Assembly (NCBI RefSeq): GCF_005144865.1
Contig: NZ_SWFM01000001.1
Span: 992,001 to 1,056,000 of the forward strand
Direction: 5' to 3'
Origin: Guptibacillus hwajinpoensis
Lineage (GTDB): Bacteria > Bacillota > Bacilli > Bacillales > Guptibacillaceae
Length of the DNA: 64,000 nucleotides
The translations under genes and the position numbers were made by a program. Below the pieces are notes generated by a model. That model made no database searches. It was not told where the DNA came from and saw only the letters and a program-made list of their open reading frames with translations. Positions 7,915-17,400 of the stretch are shown in pieces (the stretch's first letter is position 1; every line of letters begins with the position of its first letter).

Positions 7915-10900
7915 ATGCTCAAGTGGATTCTACAACGATCCAAGCTGTTTATCATATTCATTCTATTATTCGTCATCGTTGGAGTCTTTACATTCATCCA
8001 ACTCCCACAGCGCGAAATTCCTGAAACAACCGTTAATATCGGAACGGTTAACACAGTCTATCCAGGTGCTACTGTTGATACAGTCGAGCGCTCGATTACA
8101 AACCCAATTGAATCTTCGCTTAGTTCAATTGATGGTATTGCAGAAGTGACTTCTTCATCTGCATCCGGATTTTCTACTATTGTTATAGAAGTCGCCGATG
8201 GTGAAAGTAAGAAAGAAGTATTTAGTGACGTCCGCCAGGCTGTTTCAGATGCTTCAGCATCCTTTCCGGATGACGCTTTTGAACCAGAAGTGAACGAATC
8301 AACGGCCAAAATGCCGATCGTTTCCTATCACTTAACTAGTGAAAATCGAGAAAATCTGCTTTCCATGCAAGAAGAATTAAATCGTTGGAAAGATGAAGTG
8401 GAAGAACTTTCAGGTGTTTCAGGCGTTACCATTAAAGGATTACCTGAAGAACAAATTTTAATTGAATTAAAGCAAGATGAATTGAAGGAGTCCGGACTGA
8501 ATGTCATCGATGTTCAGAACGCCATCAATAACGAGTACTACCCAACTCCTCTTGGTAAACAGGAAATGGACGATGAACTTGTCCAACTCTCTGTTGAGAA
8601 CTATGATTCACTTGATCAAATGGAAGAGCTTTTCGTCGGTAAAAACCCTGATGGCGATTCCGTCTATCTTAAAGACATCGCGAGCGTAGAGGTGAGTCCG
8701 AAAGAGCTAACAGACATTATCACATTCGAAGGGAAACCTTCCATCTCGTTCACAGCGTACGTGAAACCTGGTGAAGACATTCCAACGGTTGATGAACGAG
8801 TTAGCGAAAAAGTGGACGAGCTTGCTGAAGGATTACCTTCTGATATTGAATTAGAATCCTATTACTCACAAGCATCGATCGTAAATGATATTTTCGATGG
8901 GCTATTCCTATCACTTGCTATCTCCGTTCTTGCGGTAATCGTTGCAACGTCATTAGGACTTTCGGGATCTGGTGCACTTGTTGTAGCTCTTGCTGTTCCG
9001 ATCTCTGTGTTAATGGGATTCATCCCCCTCCCGTTCGCTGATGTTGATCTTAACCAGATTTCAGTTATTGGGTTGATCATCGCACTCGGAATTATCGTGG
9101 ATGACTCGATCGTTATTAATGACAACATTCAGCGCAGATACAAGCTTGGGGATAAAGGATTAATGGGAGCAGTGAATGGCGTGAAAGAGATCTGGGTATC
9201 GATCGTTACCTCTTCTCTCGCAATCGTCTTTACTTTTCTACCGCTCATTTTCCTATCAGGCGGTAACGGTGCTTTTATTAGGGCATTGCCGACTGTACTT
9301 ATTACTACCATTATCGCATCAACACTTGTTGCGCTCATTTTCGTACCAATTTTAAGATACTTCTTGAGCCGCAGATCGAAGAAACCAATGTCAGATGCAC
9401 CTGGTCTTCTCGGTAAGCCATTAAACAAGCTTGCAGACGTTTATGCGGATAAATTACTCAAGAAATTCTCCAAAAAACCGATTCTCGTTTCCATTATTGG
9501 TCTCGTGTTCACAACCGCCATCTTCGGATTAGTTGTCTTAACACCATTCGAATTCTTCCCGGCAGCTGATAAAGAAGAAGTAACGGTCGACATTACACTG
9601 CCAATTGGAACACCGATTGAAGAGACACATGAAACACTACAGAACATTGAGGACAGATTACAGTCAGATGATGGCGTCTATGAAACGAGCGTCTTCACTG
9701 GCACAGGTACACCTGGACTATTTAATAGTTCACTAACAAGTACTGGAGAAAACACCGGTCAGATCGTTGCTAGGGTCGATCGTGAAAACCAGACAACCCA
9801 GGGACTTATTGACGACTGGACAGATAAGCTTCGTAATGAGTACCCTGAAGCTGAAATTTTCATGGAAACGATCCAACAAGGTCCACCAGTTGGCGCACCT
9901 GTAACTGTAACTATTTCTGGTCCTGAAATTGACAAATTAATTGACCTAAGAGATGAATTAACATCTGAGATTGAAGACCTAGAAACCGATCTTGTTGTTG
10001 ACAACGTAGGGGATTTCGCACCATCACTCGACTACGTTCCAAACCGTGATGCTCTTGAAGAAAACGGCATTACCGTTAACCAGGTTAGCCAACAAATCCG
10101 ACTTGCGACTGCAGGTATTCCATTAAAAGCATTCGATAATGGTGTCGTGAAACGGGATATGAACATCGTGCTAGAAGGTAGCGACGAGAAAGTGGATTTA
10201 TCAAGCCTAGAGCTTCCTGCCTTATCAACCGGTGGTCCACCTGAACTGATCTCATTTGATGAACTCGTTACAACAGAACGAAACGAAAAGCTTCAAACCA
10301 TTCCTCACATTGATGGTGAACGCGCGATTACGCTTCGTGCTTTCCCAGAAAATGAAGAGAATTACAAAGCAAACGTAACAGAAATTGTTGAGAAACAGCG
10401 CGATCAGCTTGGAGCTGATTACAACATTACACTTGGTGGTGAAAATGAAGCACAAAGTGATTTCTTCGCAGAAATTACTGTCCTCTTCACCATAGTACTT
10501 TTCCTTGTGTACCTGTTAATCGCTCTTCAATTCAACTCACTATCACTACCGTTCCTTGTTCTCGTTGCAGTATATCTCGCAATTGCAGGAGCGATACTCG
10601 GACTATTCGTTACCCAAACGCCGATCAGCTTCCTCGGTGTAATGGGAATGGTATCCCTCACAGGTATCGTCGTCAGGAACTCGGTTGTGTTAATTGAATT
10701 CATTGAACAAGCATTGAAAAAAGGCATGGATGTGAAAGAAGCTGTCATCGAATCTGGACGCGTACGTTTACGCCCGATTCTTCTAACAGCCATCACATCA
10801 ATTGTTGCCTTAATTCCAGTTGCCGTAAGTGGCGATGCACTCTTCACACCGCTTGCTGTTACAATCATTTCAGGTATCCTATTCTCAGCGATTCTTACGC

Positions 10901-10974
10901 TTATTATGGTACCTATGCTATATCTTGTCTTCTATCGTTTTAGAAGAAAGAAAATGGCTCAGGAAGAAATGTAG
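7915..10974 (+). CDS. RND-family exporter, SwrC/YerP-like
   Basis: Proton-driven export of amphipathic compounds from the membrane; in B. subtilis the relative SwrC gives resistance to surfactin. The 1019 residues show the duplicated RND plan: TM1 (about 11-31), a large extracytoplasmic loop, TM2-7, a second loop and TM8-13. The proton-relay pair is Asp396-Asp397 in GIIVDDSIVIND. The loop begins with the family motif EIPETTVNIGTVNTVYPGA. As usual in Gram-positive bacteria, no outer-membrane channel or fusion protein is encoded nearby. The ribosome binding site is GAGGGGG, 6 bases upstream. It is a single-gene transcript ending at a strong terminator. Confidence 0.92.
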   Translation: MLKWILQRSKLFIIFILLFVIVGVFTFIQLPQREIPETTVNIGTVNTVYPGATVDTVERSITNPIESSLSSIDGIAEVTSSSASGFSTIVIEVADGESKKEVFSDVRQAVSDASASFPDDAFEPEVNESTAKMPIVSYHLTSENRENLLSMQEELNRWKDEVEELSGVSGVTIKGLPEEQILIELKQDELKESGLNVIDVQNAINNEYYPTPLGKQEMDDELVQLSVENYDSLDQMEELFVGKNPDGDSVYLKDIASVEVSPKELTDIITFEGKPSISFTAYVKPGEDIPTVDERVSEKVDELAEGLPSDIELESYYSQASIVNDIFDGLFLSLAISVLAVIVATSLGLSGSGALVVALAVPISVLMGFIPLPFADVDLNQISVIGLIIALGIIVDDSIVINDNIQRRYKLGDKGLMGAVNGVKEIWVSIVTSSLAIVFTFLPLIFLSGGNGAFIRALPTVLITTIIASTLVALIFVPILRYFLSRRSKKPMSDAPGLLGKPLNKLADVYADKLLKKFSKKPILVSIIGLVFTTAIFGLVVLTPFEFFPAADKEEVTVDITLPIGTPIEETHETLQNIEDRLQSDDGVYETSVFTGTGTPGLFNSSLTSTGENTGQIVARVDRENQTTQGLIDDWTDKLRNEYPEAEIFMETIQQGPPVGAPVTVTISGPEIDKLIDLRDELTSEIEDLETDLVVDNVGDFAPSLDYVPNRDALEENGITVNQVSQQIRLATAGIPLKAFDNGVVKRDMNIVLEGSDEKVDLSSLELPALSTGGPPELISFDELVTTERNEKLQTIPHIDGERAITLRAFPENEENYKANVTEIVEKQRDQLGADYNITLGGENEAQSDFFAEITVLFTIVLFLVYLLIALQFNSLSLPFLVLVAVYLAIAGAILGLFVTQTPISFLGVMGMVSLTGIVVRNSVVLIEFIEQALKKGMDVKEAVIESGRVRLRPILLTAITSIVALIPVAVSGDALFTPLAVTIISGILFSAILTLIMVPMLYLVFYRFRRKKMAQEEM

Positions 10975-10986
10975 ATTAAAACATTG

Positions 10987-11017
10987 AAAGAGCCCGGGGA
11001 AATCCCCAGGCTCTTTT
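10987..11017 (+). terminator. Terminator of the RND gene
   Basis: Stem AAAGAGCC...GGCTCTTT with an inner GGGGA/TCCCC extension, followed by TTTT, 12 bases after the stop codon. It could also act on the converging gene at 11042. Confidence 0.85.
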
Positions 11018-11041
11018 GCTTAATGTATAGTGCATCTATTC

Positions 11042-11818
11042 CTACTTCATCTTCTCCATAATCTCTTCTTTGATCTCTATTGCTTCTTCATCATCAGGTG
11101 CTAACTCAAGGTATGTATTCATCTGATTTAAGGCTTTATCGTATTTTTGTTGCTCTTCATATATGAGCGATTTATTAAAATGAATCGATGGAACAGGCAC
11201 GTTTTCATTCTCGATGTCATTGTAAACGGCCAATGCTTCATCGATATTACCTGCATCCTGAAGTTCAGCAGCTTCTGAGAACTTCGGTGTCATATATGAG
11301 TAATATACTTCCTCTTCAAAAGTCGCACTACCAAATCCGTAAATCACCATAACTAGAACAAAGAGAAGAGCATGTCCCCAGCTAACGCCCCCACGCTTTT
11401 TAATCACTTCAAGACGTTCATCTCGGTCTGGATAAAGGTCCTTCAACTTCTTTACTTTACTTAGCGCAAAATCAAAATAAAGTTTATTCGCAAACAATGC
11501 CAAAACAATATAAGCAGGTCCCATTGTTGATCCTGGTAGTGCTTTCTTAAAGAATACAATCGACAGAACATCCACAACGACAATTATACTCAGAAACACG
11601 TATGCATAGACGTTCATTTTACGGTATGTAAACCAGAATAAACTTAAGAAAAAAGACGCCCAATTCCATGAAATAGGTGATTTCTTTGTAGATAACTTCT
11701 CCCACTTCTTTTTATAAACCTTTTCCCTTTTACCTGTGAACGCCAACATCTCTTCTTGTGTTTCTTCATCTAGCTCAGTGAACTTAATTTCTCTCTTATT
11801 TCGATTAAACCAACCCAT
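11042..11818 (-). CDS. DUF2628-like membrane protein with C-terminal TPR
   Basis: The N-terminal ~55 residues are charged and end in ISWNWASFFLSLFWFTYRKM, the DUF2628 signature in which a WNWA-FF-FW-YRKM patch leads into membrane segments (about 50-140). A further TM segment lies at about 150-166. The last ~80 residues form two tetratricopeptide-type helices (AGNIDEALAVYNDIEN and QQKYDKALNQMNTYLELAPDD). The predicted topology places the TPR on one face of the membrane for protein contacts. The function is unknown. GGGGGAG lies 5 bases before the ATG. Confidence 0.75.
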   Translation of the reverse strand: MGWFNRNKREIKFTELDEETQEEMLAFTGKREKVYKKKWEKLSTKKSPISWNWASFFLSLFWFTYRKMNVYAYVFLSIIVVVDVLSIVFFKKALPGSTMGPAYIVLALFANKLYFDFALSKVKKLKDLYPDRDERLEVIKKRGGVSWGHALLFVLVMVIYGFGSATFEEEVYYSYMTPKFSEAAELQDAGNIDEALAVYNDIENENVPVPSIHFNKSLIYEEQQKYDKALNQMNTYLELAPDDEEAIEIKEEIMEKMK

Positions 11819-11966
11819 TGTACTCCCCCAATTCCTATTTTCATCCTTTTAAGAATACGGGAGCAGCTAAAGAGAGACAACCTTATTTGGTAAAATAGAA
11901 CTCGTCATTAAAATGGGCAAAACAGATAGACTCTCTCGCCACAATGAGCAATAGAGTCTCTATTAG

Positions 11967-12848
11967 TTAGCACTTTTTACTTTTATCTGGAATAAACAGC
12001 TTTGGATTACTATCAGAACATCGTGAGCTTTTTGTATTAGAAGTGCATGTATCGTTAAAAGGATATGGAATGGCTTGTTTATATGGAGGCGGCTGTAACC
12101 TAGCGTGTAAATCCTTAAAGTATGGCGTATCAATCTTCTTACCACTAGAGTTACGTTGACGACTTAATTGCGCGACAGCAATATCTCCTATTTGTCTCCC
12201 CATTACTAGTGCAGCATCGTTATCCACTTTGAAATGAACTCCTGCATAGAGTCTAGACACAGCAGCTTCTTCAGCGAGTTGGTGGAGTCTTTTTGCCTCT
12301 CCTGGGAAAAAGTAGCTTAAAATCACTTCAGCGCAACCCGCAATTGCAGAATGACCAGATATATAAGTCGGGAATCGCGGCGTACACAAAATCGGTTCAA
12401 GTTTCTGATCATACTGGATTGGACGAGCCACGTCCCACAAGTATTTGTAATACCAGCCAACAACGAATGTGTCGTTAATTCCTGCTTGTACTGCCTCTAA
12501 AATTCGTGCAGCATAAGGCGGGGTTACGCCATACGTATCAATTAATCTATCGATGATTGGCGTCCACTGTTTCGTTGCAACTCCTGTCCCCCAGTACTTA
12601 GCAATTTGGATTTGTCTAGGCGTAATGTTATCTAATGTTTCTTGTACAACTTTCAATTCTGCTTCCCAGTCTATATCATTTGGATGTGGAATTCTAAAAC
12701 GAATAGGACCATTGGGACTATAAAATCGACTTCCCCTTCGTTTAATAAAGGTAGTGGGCCATGATCCAGCAAGGGGATTGACGGGATCATTCGGTGGCTT
12801 TGTTTCTCCGCCGTATGGCACCTCTGACCATTTTAAATATCTACTCAT
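11967..12848 (-). CDS. Vanadium-haloperoxidase / PAP2-superfamily protein
   Basis: The protein carries the full acid-phosphatase/haloperoxidase signature in correct order: K135-(X6)-R142-P143, S164-G165-H166, and S198-R199-(X5)-H205-(X3)-D209. These residues bind phosphate or vanadate and supply the acid-base histidine. There is no signal peptide and only ~293 residues, so it is a soluble form, unlike membrane PAP2 lipid phosphatases. The C-terminus is Ser/Lys/Cys-rich (CTSNTKSSRCSDSNP). Whether it is a phosphatase or haloperoxidase cannot be told from sequence alone. AGGTGAT lies upstream of the ATG. Confidence 0.85.
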   Translation of the reverse strand: MSRYLKWSEVPYGGETKPPNDPVNPLAGSWPTTFIKRRGSRFYSPNGPIRFRIPHPNDIDWEAELKVVQETLDNITPRQIQIAKYWGTGVATKQWTPIIDRLIDTYGVTPPYAARILEAVQAGINDTFVVGWYYKYLWDVARPIQYDQKLEPILCTPRFPTYISGHSAIAGCAEVILSYFFPGEAKRLHQLAEEAAVSRLYAGVHFKVDNDAALVMGRQIGDIAVAQLSRQRNSSGKKIDTPYFKDLHARLQPPPYKQAIPYPFNDTCTSNTKSSRCSDSNPKLFIPDKSKKC

Positions 12849-12966
12849 ATTATCACCTATTTTTAGATTATTGTTCTAGCAGTAGCTTATATATAGTATG
12901 TATTTGAATGAAAATGGCGTGTACATTTGTTTACTTTTAATATAAAAGAATAGCAAGCTAACAAAA

Positions 12967-12995
12967 AAGACGTCTCCTATTATGGAAGACGTCTT
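12967..12995 (-). terminator. Terminator-like hairpin downstream of DUF421 remnant
   Basis: Arms AAGACGTCTCC and GGAAGACGTCTT form a stem with one bulge. A run of six A precedes it on the plus strand, giving a T tract on the minus strand. It lies just beyond the DUF421-like remnant. Confidence 0.65.
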
Positions 12996-13023
12996 ACTTT
13001 CAATTTTCACACTTAAAATTCTA

Positions 13024-13185
13024 TTAGATTGAAATAGAATGTAAAAAGAAGTTTAGCTTTTTTAAAAGATAATGCTCTTTATCAACTATCCTTGCACTAA
13101 ATAAAGGCTCTGATGCTACAGTTTCTACAATAATGATAGCCAATAAATCATATGGTGTCATCTGGATGATTGTAGATTCCTCCAT
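13024..13185 (-). pseudogene. Remnant of a DUF421 (YetF-like) membrane protein
   Basis: A 53-codon open frame contains IIQMTPYDLLAIIIVETVAS followed by EPLF. This is the conserved QMTPYDL...-TxxSEP patch of DUF421 proteins, which normally have about 200 residues and N-terminal membrane segments that are missing here. Reading upstream in the same frame (LLDYHCDNEI) gives no membrane helix, and a stop occurs about 18 codons earlier. The assignment rests on one short motif and could be wrong; a small independent membrane peptide is the alternative. Confidence 0.4.
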
Positions 13186-13268
13186 TATCTCATTATCACA
13201 ATGGTAATCAAGTAAATCGGATTTTAATAAGTAACATCATACCTTCACCCCTCACCTATTTCCCCTTA

Positions 13269-14109
13269 CTATCTCCCTTCTTTTAACGGTCTATCTTCTT
13301 TTTTTACCAACCGCAATCGAGTAAGTGCAATTCTAAGCAACTGCTTTTTTTCATGGGCAGGTAATGATTCTGATAACCTGGCAACCGCCACAGGAAGTAA
13401 CCATGCTTCTAGCTGTTTTTTGATTGAGTGGCATACGTTTTCGATATAAAGAAACATAAAGACTGCTTAGAAATTTGCGAAAAACGATTTGAATTTTATA
13501 AGCGATCGGTGAAATTTCCGGGGAAAACCCACCATATTTTAATAAAAGCGTCGTTCTCGCAACATCAGCAACAGGGTTTCCAACTGTTGCATCTAACCAG
13601 TCAATTGTGACGGGACCTTTTGGTGTAATCAAAACATTATCAGGATGAAAATCACCGTGACAGAGTGCTTTTTCATCTGGTAAGTTGGTTAATTCTCGTA
13701 ACACCATCAATTTCTCTTCCTTTGATAACTCCTTTACACTTTGAATTTTCGTTTCAAGAAAATCTGTTAGCAATGGTAGAGACAGATCTGCTTGACTGTG
13801 AATCTTCGTATGTAAAGTGGCCATGGTTCTCAATCCGTTAACTAGAGAGAAAGGATTATTCATCATCGCTGTTAGTGGAAGGCCCTTAATGTGTTCATAT
13901 ATTAATGCACGTTTCCCTTGGATTACCGTCTCTCCGTACACTTCTGGAACAAGAAGATCAGTAAGGCTTATTTCGGAACTCTTTAGGCGCTCTTTTTCTA
14001 TGGATACTGATGAAATGTGATCATAGTAAAGCTTGGCTACTTTTCCATCTTCCAGTCCAACCACTTGAGCTGTCTGTCCAACTCCAAGTACCTTATCCTC
14101 ATGCAACAT
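13269..14109 (-). pseudogene. Frameshifted aminoglycoside-phosphotransferase-family kinase
   Basis: The first 220 or so codons encode an APH-fold kinase: Gly-rich loop LGVGQTAQVV, catalytic LCHGDFHPDNVL and metal-binding VTIDWLDA. Near position 13445-13480 the frame is lost: the reading frame continues as nonsense to 13351, whereas the frame one base over continues with ENVCHSIKKQLEAWLLPVA and a normal-looking helical C-terminus to 13269. A single-base insertion (or two-base deletion) in about 13445-13480 explains both. The catalytic residues are intact, so a shortened product is conceivable, but the C-terminal helices that shape the substrate site are lost. A sequencing error is possible. 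The preferred start is ATG 14109 rather than GTG 14115. Confidence 0.75.
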
Positions 14110-14162
14110 TAGCACCTGCTTTCAAGGAACATTTCTTCATCTTATGACAAGCTCTAATCTCC

Positions 14163-14642
14163 TCAATAGAGCTTTTTCACAAAAACAACTCGCTCTCGGT
14201 CCGGTCCGTCGTAATTCGAGTGAACCGCAATCCCATTCACAACGCGATTTCCACCTTCAATCTCAAACCCCATTCTGATGTGATAGGCGATCGATGTTTT
14301 ATTCACTGGAGAGGTCACGCACCGCACAATACTACGACCATAGAGCTTAATCGTTTTGAAAAACTCGTGATACAACTGCTTCCCGATGTTCCGGCCTCGA
14401 TAATCTGGATGAACACCAACAAAGTGGATATATCCTTCGTGAAGGTGAGTCTAGGATAAGAAACCAATAAGGAATCCGATGATCTCGCCTTCCTCTTCTA
14501 CCACAAAGCTCGTCGACGTAAAATGATCAAAGAACAATTTAGGCAACATGTCTTCCATTTGTCTCCCACTCCACCAGTCGTTGATTAAGGGAGATACAAC
14601 GTAATAATCGGACTGTTTCACGTTTCGAATTTGCATAGGCAC
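14163..14642 (-). pseudogene. GNAT acetyltransferase interrupted by an in-frame amber codon
   Basis: The two halves are in the same frame: MPMQIRNVKQSDYYVVSPLI to IIGFLIGFLS, then TAG at 14451-14453, then [20 protein letters not shown] and [11 protein letters not shown], ending with [14 protein letters not shown]. Together they make a complete 159-residue GNAT, including the acetyl-CoA pyrophosphate loop RGRNIGKQL. Reading CAG (Gln) for TAG would restore the gene, so a single C-to-T transition is the simplest explanation. There is no re-initiation site directly after the stop. It lies next to two other damaged genes. Confidence 0.8.
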
Positions 14643-14810
14643 CTCGCTTATCTGCTTATATGTAATTTCAAAGGTTAGGACTAATTAGTCGTCGATTAAT
14701 CTTTCACTTAAATACCTGGCCATTCTCGTTTTTCCATAGAATAAATAGCCATATACATTTTCACCCATCTATCTAGATACAACGTAGATGTTTAAACTCC
14801 TCTTTTTTAT

Positions 14811-14845
14811 AAGTGGGGGGTCAGGTACGTACCTGACCCCCACTT
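14811..14845. repeat. Palindromic repeat, GGTACGTACC subtype
   Basis: Arms AAGTGGGGG and CCCCCACTT surround TCAGGTACGTACCTGA (one extra G in the left arm). It stands alone about 90 bases before the CMD-like gene. Confidence 0.85.
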
Positions 14846-14934
14846 CACTAATACATTAAAGCACATCCCAATGTTTACCTTCTAAATCAAAAAAGGAATG
14901 GTTCACTAATGATAAAGAAATGGAGAGTGAGAAC

Positions 14935-15282
14935 ATGAAAATTAACGCTGAAAAAAATCTTGAAAACTATCGTAAAGGAATAGAACAGTTAAGCGAATAT
15001 CTACCTGATGCAATCAACGAGTACAATCGTTTCACAGGTGAATCATTTGAAGCTGGAGAAATTGATCGTCCGCACAAGCATTTAATGGCTCTAGCTATTA
15101 GCATTAAAGACGGTGACGAAGCGAGCATCACGTACCATATGGACCAATGTGTAGCAATGGAATGCACCGACCAACAAATCTACGAAACAATGGTCGTCGC
15201 TGCTGGTTATGGCGGAGGTTCCGCTATGAGCCAGGGAGTGACAGCAGGGCTAGAGATTCTAAATCAACTGCGTAATCGATAG
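14935..15282 (+). CDS. Carboxymuconolactone decarboxylase (AhpD-fold) family protein
   Basis: The 115-residue all-helical protein has the CMD pattern: H-x3-C (YHMDQCVAMECTDQQIYE) followed by VVAAGYGGGSAM. The usual CxxC redox pair is not present; the cysteines are spaced C-x4-C, so peroxidase-coupled disulfide chemistry is uncertain. The start at 14935 is chosen because GGAG lies 9 bases upstream; the ATG at 14920 would include that ribosome binding site. A palindromic repeat follows within 10 bases of the stop codon. Confidence 0.8.
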   Translation: MKINAEKNLENYRKGIEQLSEYLPDAINEYNRFTGESFEAGEIDRPHKHLMALAISIKDGDEASITYHMDQCVAMECTDQQIYETMVVAAGYGGGSAMSQGVTAGLEILNQLRNR

Positions 15283-15290
15283 AAAAAAAG

Positions 15291-15325
15291 AGAGGGGGGC
15301 AGATATGTGCCTGCCCCCCCTTCTC
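15291..15325 (+). repeat. Palindromic repeat acting as probable terminator of CMD-like gene
   Basis: Arms AGAGGGGGGCAG and CTGCCCCCCTTCTCT around a short centre, followed by TTTTT. It lies 9 bases after the stop codon. GCAG/CTGC replaces TCAG/CTGA on both sides, a paired change that keeps the stem. Confidence 0.75.
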
Positions 15326-15386
15326 TTTTTTACTGTCTTCACTTACATTGAAGAAAACCACATGGATTTTAGCGCTTTAACGAAGC

Positions 15387-15412
15387 GGGGGACAGACCCG
15401 CACCTGACCCCC
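15387..15412. repeat. Degenerate palindromic repeat abutting MDR stop codon
   Basis: GGGGGACAGACCCGCACC then TGACCCCC. The arms no longer match fully (GGGGGACAG versus CTGACCCCC). It ends one base before the TAA of the MDR gene on the minus strand. Confidence 0.65.
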
Positions 15413-15413
15413 A

Positions 15414-16451
15414 TTATGTTAACAAAACAATCTTCCCAAGCTTCCCTGACTTCTTGAAATAGCTTTGTGCTTCCCTTGCTTCTTCAAGTGGGAAAGTTCG
15501 ATCAATGATCGGTTTGATTTTGCCTTCTGTTACAGCCTTCATAAGGCGTTCAAATTCGTCTCTTGTTCCAAGGACAGAACCGATCAGTGTAATGTGCTTT
15601 AAGTACATTGTTCTGAAATCGAGCTCCGTTTTCTGCCCTCCTGCAGATCCAGACGTGCAGAAGCGCCCGCCTTTCCGTAGAACTTCAAGAGATGTATGGA
15701 ACAAGGCATCTCCAACGACGTCCAATACAGCATCAATTGGACCACCGTTCGCTTCGATTATCTCCTCTGCCAAGTTATCTGATTTATATGATAGAACGTG
15801 CGTTGCACCGAGTTCCTTCATCTTCCCTTCAAGTGACAAATCACCCACGATAGCGGTAACCTTTGCACCAAACACGTTCCGAGCGATCTGCACATTGAGT
15901 GAACCTACGCCTCCATTTGCACCTGTAACCATCACGGTTTCACCAGGCTTGATGCTAGACTGTTCAACCATATGCCACGCAGTCATCCCGCTCACTGAGA
16001 ACACAGCACTCTCTTCATAATTAGGAAGAGCCATCGGAAGACATAGTTCAGCTGGCCAAACAACGTATTCCGCATAACCCCCATCGTACTCTGATCCGAT
16101 AAACGACATGTCTTCAGAAATATGTTCGCTACCTGGTTCACCGCTTGATGTAAAAGGAAACAGCACTACGTCTTCTCCCTTACGCTTCGCGTCAACATCC
16201 GCTCCAACGTCTACGATTTCTCCAGTAATATCTGAACCAGGTATTCTAGGAAACTGTACTCCTTCTGGTCTCCATCCAGATTTACCCTCGGTTCCATACG
16301 CTCCTTCTCGCATCCAAATTTCTGTATTATTGATTGCACACGCCTTCACATTAATGAGTACTTCGTTTGCTTTCGGTATCGGTATATCCCTCTCGACTAC
16401 CTCTAATTGTTCCAAACCACCATATCCTGACACTTGAACTGCTTTCATCAT
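15414..16451 (-). CDS. MDR-family NAD(P)H oxidoreductase (quinone oxidoreductase-like)
   Basis: Medium-chain dehydrogenase/reductase of 345 residues: N-terminal GroES-like fold with FPRIPGSDITGEIVDVG, then a Rossmann domain with the NAD(P) loop TGANGGVGSLNVQIAR (about 176-191). The structural-zinc cysteines of alcohol dehydrogenases are absent, which suits a zinc-free quinone/enoyl reductase-like enzyme; the substrate is unknown. AAGGTGGTC lies just before the ATG pair. Single-gene unit. Confidence 0.87.
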   Translation of the reverse strand: MMKAVQVSGYGGLEQLEVVERDIPIPKANEVLINVKACAINNTEIWMREGAYGTEGKSGWRPEGVQFPRIPGSDITGEIVDVGADVDAKRKGEDVVLFPFTSSGEPGSEHISEDMSFIGSEYDGGYAEYVVWPAELCLPMALPNYEESAVFSVSGMTAWHMVEQSSIKPGETVMVTGANGGVGSLNVQIARNVFGAKVTAIVGDLSLEGKMKELGATHVLSYKSDNLAEEIIEANGGPIDAVLDVVGDALFHTSLEVLRKGGRFCTSGSAGGQKTELDFRTMYLKHITLIGSVLGTRDEFERLMKAVTEGKIKPIIDRTFPLEEAREAQSYFKKSGKLGKIVLLT

Positions 16452-16568
16452 TTATGACCACCTTGTCTTTTTATCATCAAAACTATCTTGCACCTCTTAG
16501 GGATTATTCCCGAATCTAAGAGGTTTAATGGGAAATATATAAAGAATGTTGCCTCTTCCCGAAAATAA

Positions 16569-16605
16569 GAAAACAGGGTAGCCCCATCTCTACTCCCCTG
16601 TTTTC
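16569..16605 (-). terminator. Terminator of pentapeptide-repeat gene
   Basis: AAAACAGGG/CCCTGTTTT stem directly after the stop codon; the A-rich left flank gives T residues on the minus strand. Confidence 0.7.
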
Positions 16606-17253
16606 CTATTCTACTACCTTTAATCCTAACAACTTCGCAAATCCAATCGCCTGATCAGGAGAAACGCTACACCCTTCTAGGCACTCGAAATCAACATGAA
16701 GGCGTTCAAAAGTACATGTGCTGATGTCTACACCATTTAGTGACGTTTGAACGAAATGAACATCATTAAGATCACAATCGGAAAAGATGACTTTCGTGAA
16801 CTTGCTATTATGATAATTCGCTCCATGTAACGATGTGTGATCAAATTGCACTTGCTTAAAACGCGCATCAGTAAAGCTACTTAAATTCCCCATGCAACTA
16901 ATGAATGATACATTCCCTAAATTCGCTTCCGAGAAGTCAGCGCCCATTAATTTGCAATCTTTAAATGCCACCCGGTGAATAAGTCCTTCCTGAAAACTCA
17001 CATTGGAGAGATTGCAATTATCGAAGATCACGTCCACCATATCAATCCGAGGAAACGCAGCATTCGTAAATGTCACATTTTTAAAGACGACTTTTGATAA
17101 AATAATTTGGTCAAGCTCCTCGTTATCTAGCCGTTCACCGGTAATCATGCAATTCATTAACTGTAGATCCTCATCACGATAAATATCACGAAACGATCCC
17201 TCTTCTAGAACCGACGGGATTTTTGGTTGCTCTAGCTTTATTTTTGTCGCCAT
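16606..17253 (-). CDS. Pentapeptide-repeat protein
   Basis: From about residue 35 to 190 the protein is made of A(D/N)LXX-like pentapeptides (FKNVTFTNAAF, FDNCNLSNVSF, LMGADFSEANLGNVSF, LHGANYHNSKF), which predict a right-handed quadrilateral beta helix. With about 215 residues it has the size of Qnr/YjcF-type DNA-gyrase-protecting proteins, but that role is not shown by sequence. The start at ATG 17253 follows AAAGGTG by 6 bases; the longer frame from 17277 lacks a site. The upstream region carries the five-copy TATCCGCGA array. Confidence 0.87.
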   Translation of the reverse strand: MATKIKLEQPKIPSVLEEGSFRDIYRDEDLQLMNCMITGERLDNEELDQIILSKVVFKNVTFTNAAFPRIDMVDVIFDNCNLSNVSFQEGLIHRVAFKDCKLMGADFSEANLGNVSFISCMGNLSSFTDARFKQVQFDHTSLHGANYHNSKFTKVIFSDCDLNDVHFVQTSLNGVDISTCTFERLHVDFECLEGCSVSPDQAIGFAKLLGLKVVE

Positions 17254-17400
17254 ACAAACACCTTTCATAACATTCATTTTGATACTAAGAAAGATACCAT
17301 ATTGAAGTTTATTGAGTAAGACTGTTTTTTCTCAATCAAATGTGTACCTTTCAAAAAGAACCTATTGCTTAATTAAGCAAAACGCATGCTCCCGAATGGA

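Noticed and set aside
8058..10868. Several minus-strand ORFs within the RND gene
   Set aside because: They are shadow frames of a gene with full domain support on the plus strand.
14451..14453. TAG in the GNAT gene as pyrrolysine or read-through codon
   Set aside because: No pyl genes or read-through context were seen; a CAG-to-TAG mutation is simpler, and neighbours are also broken.
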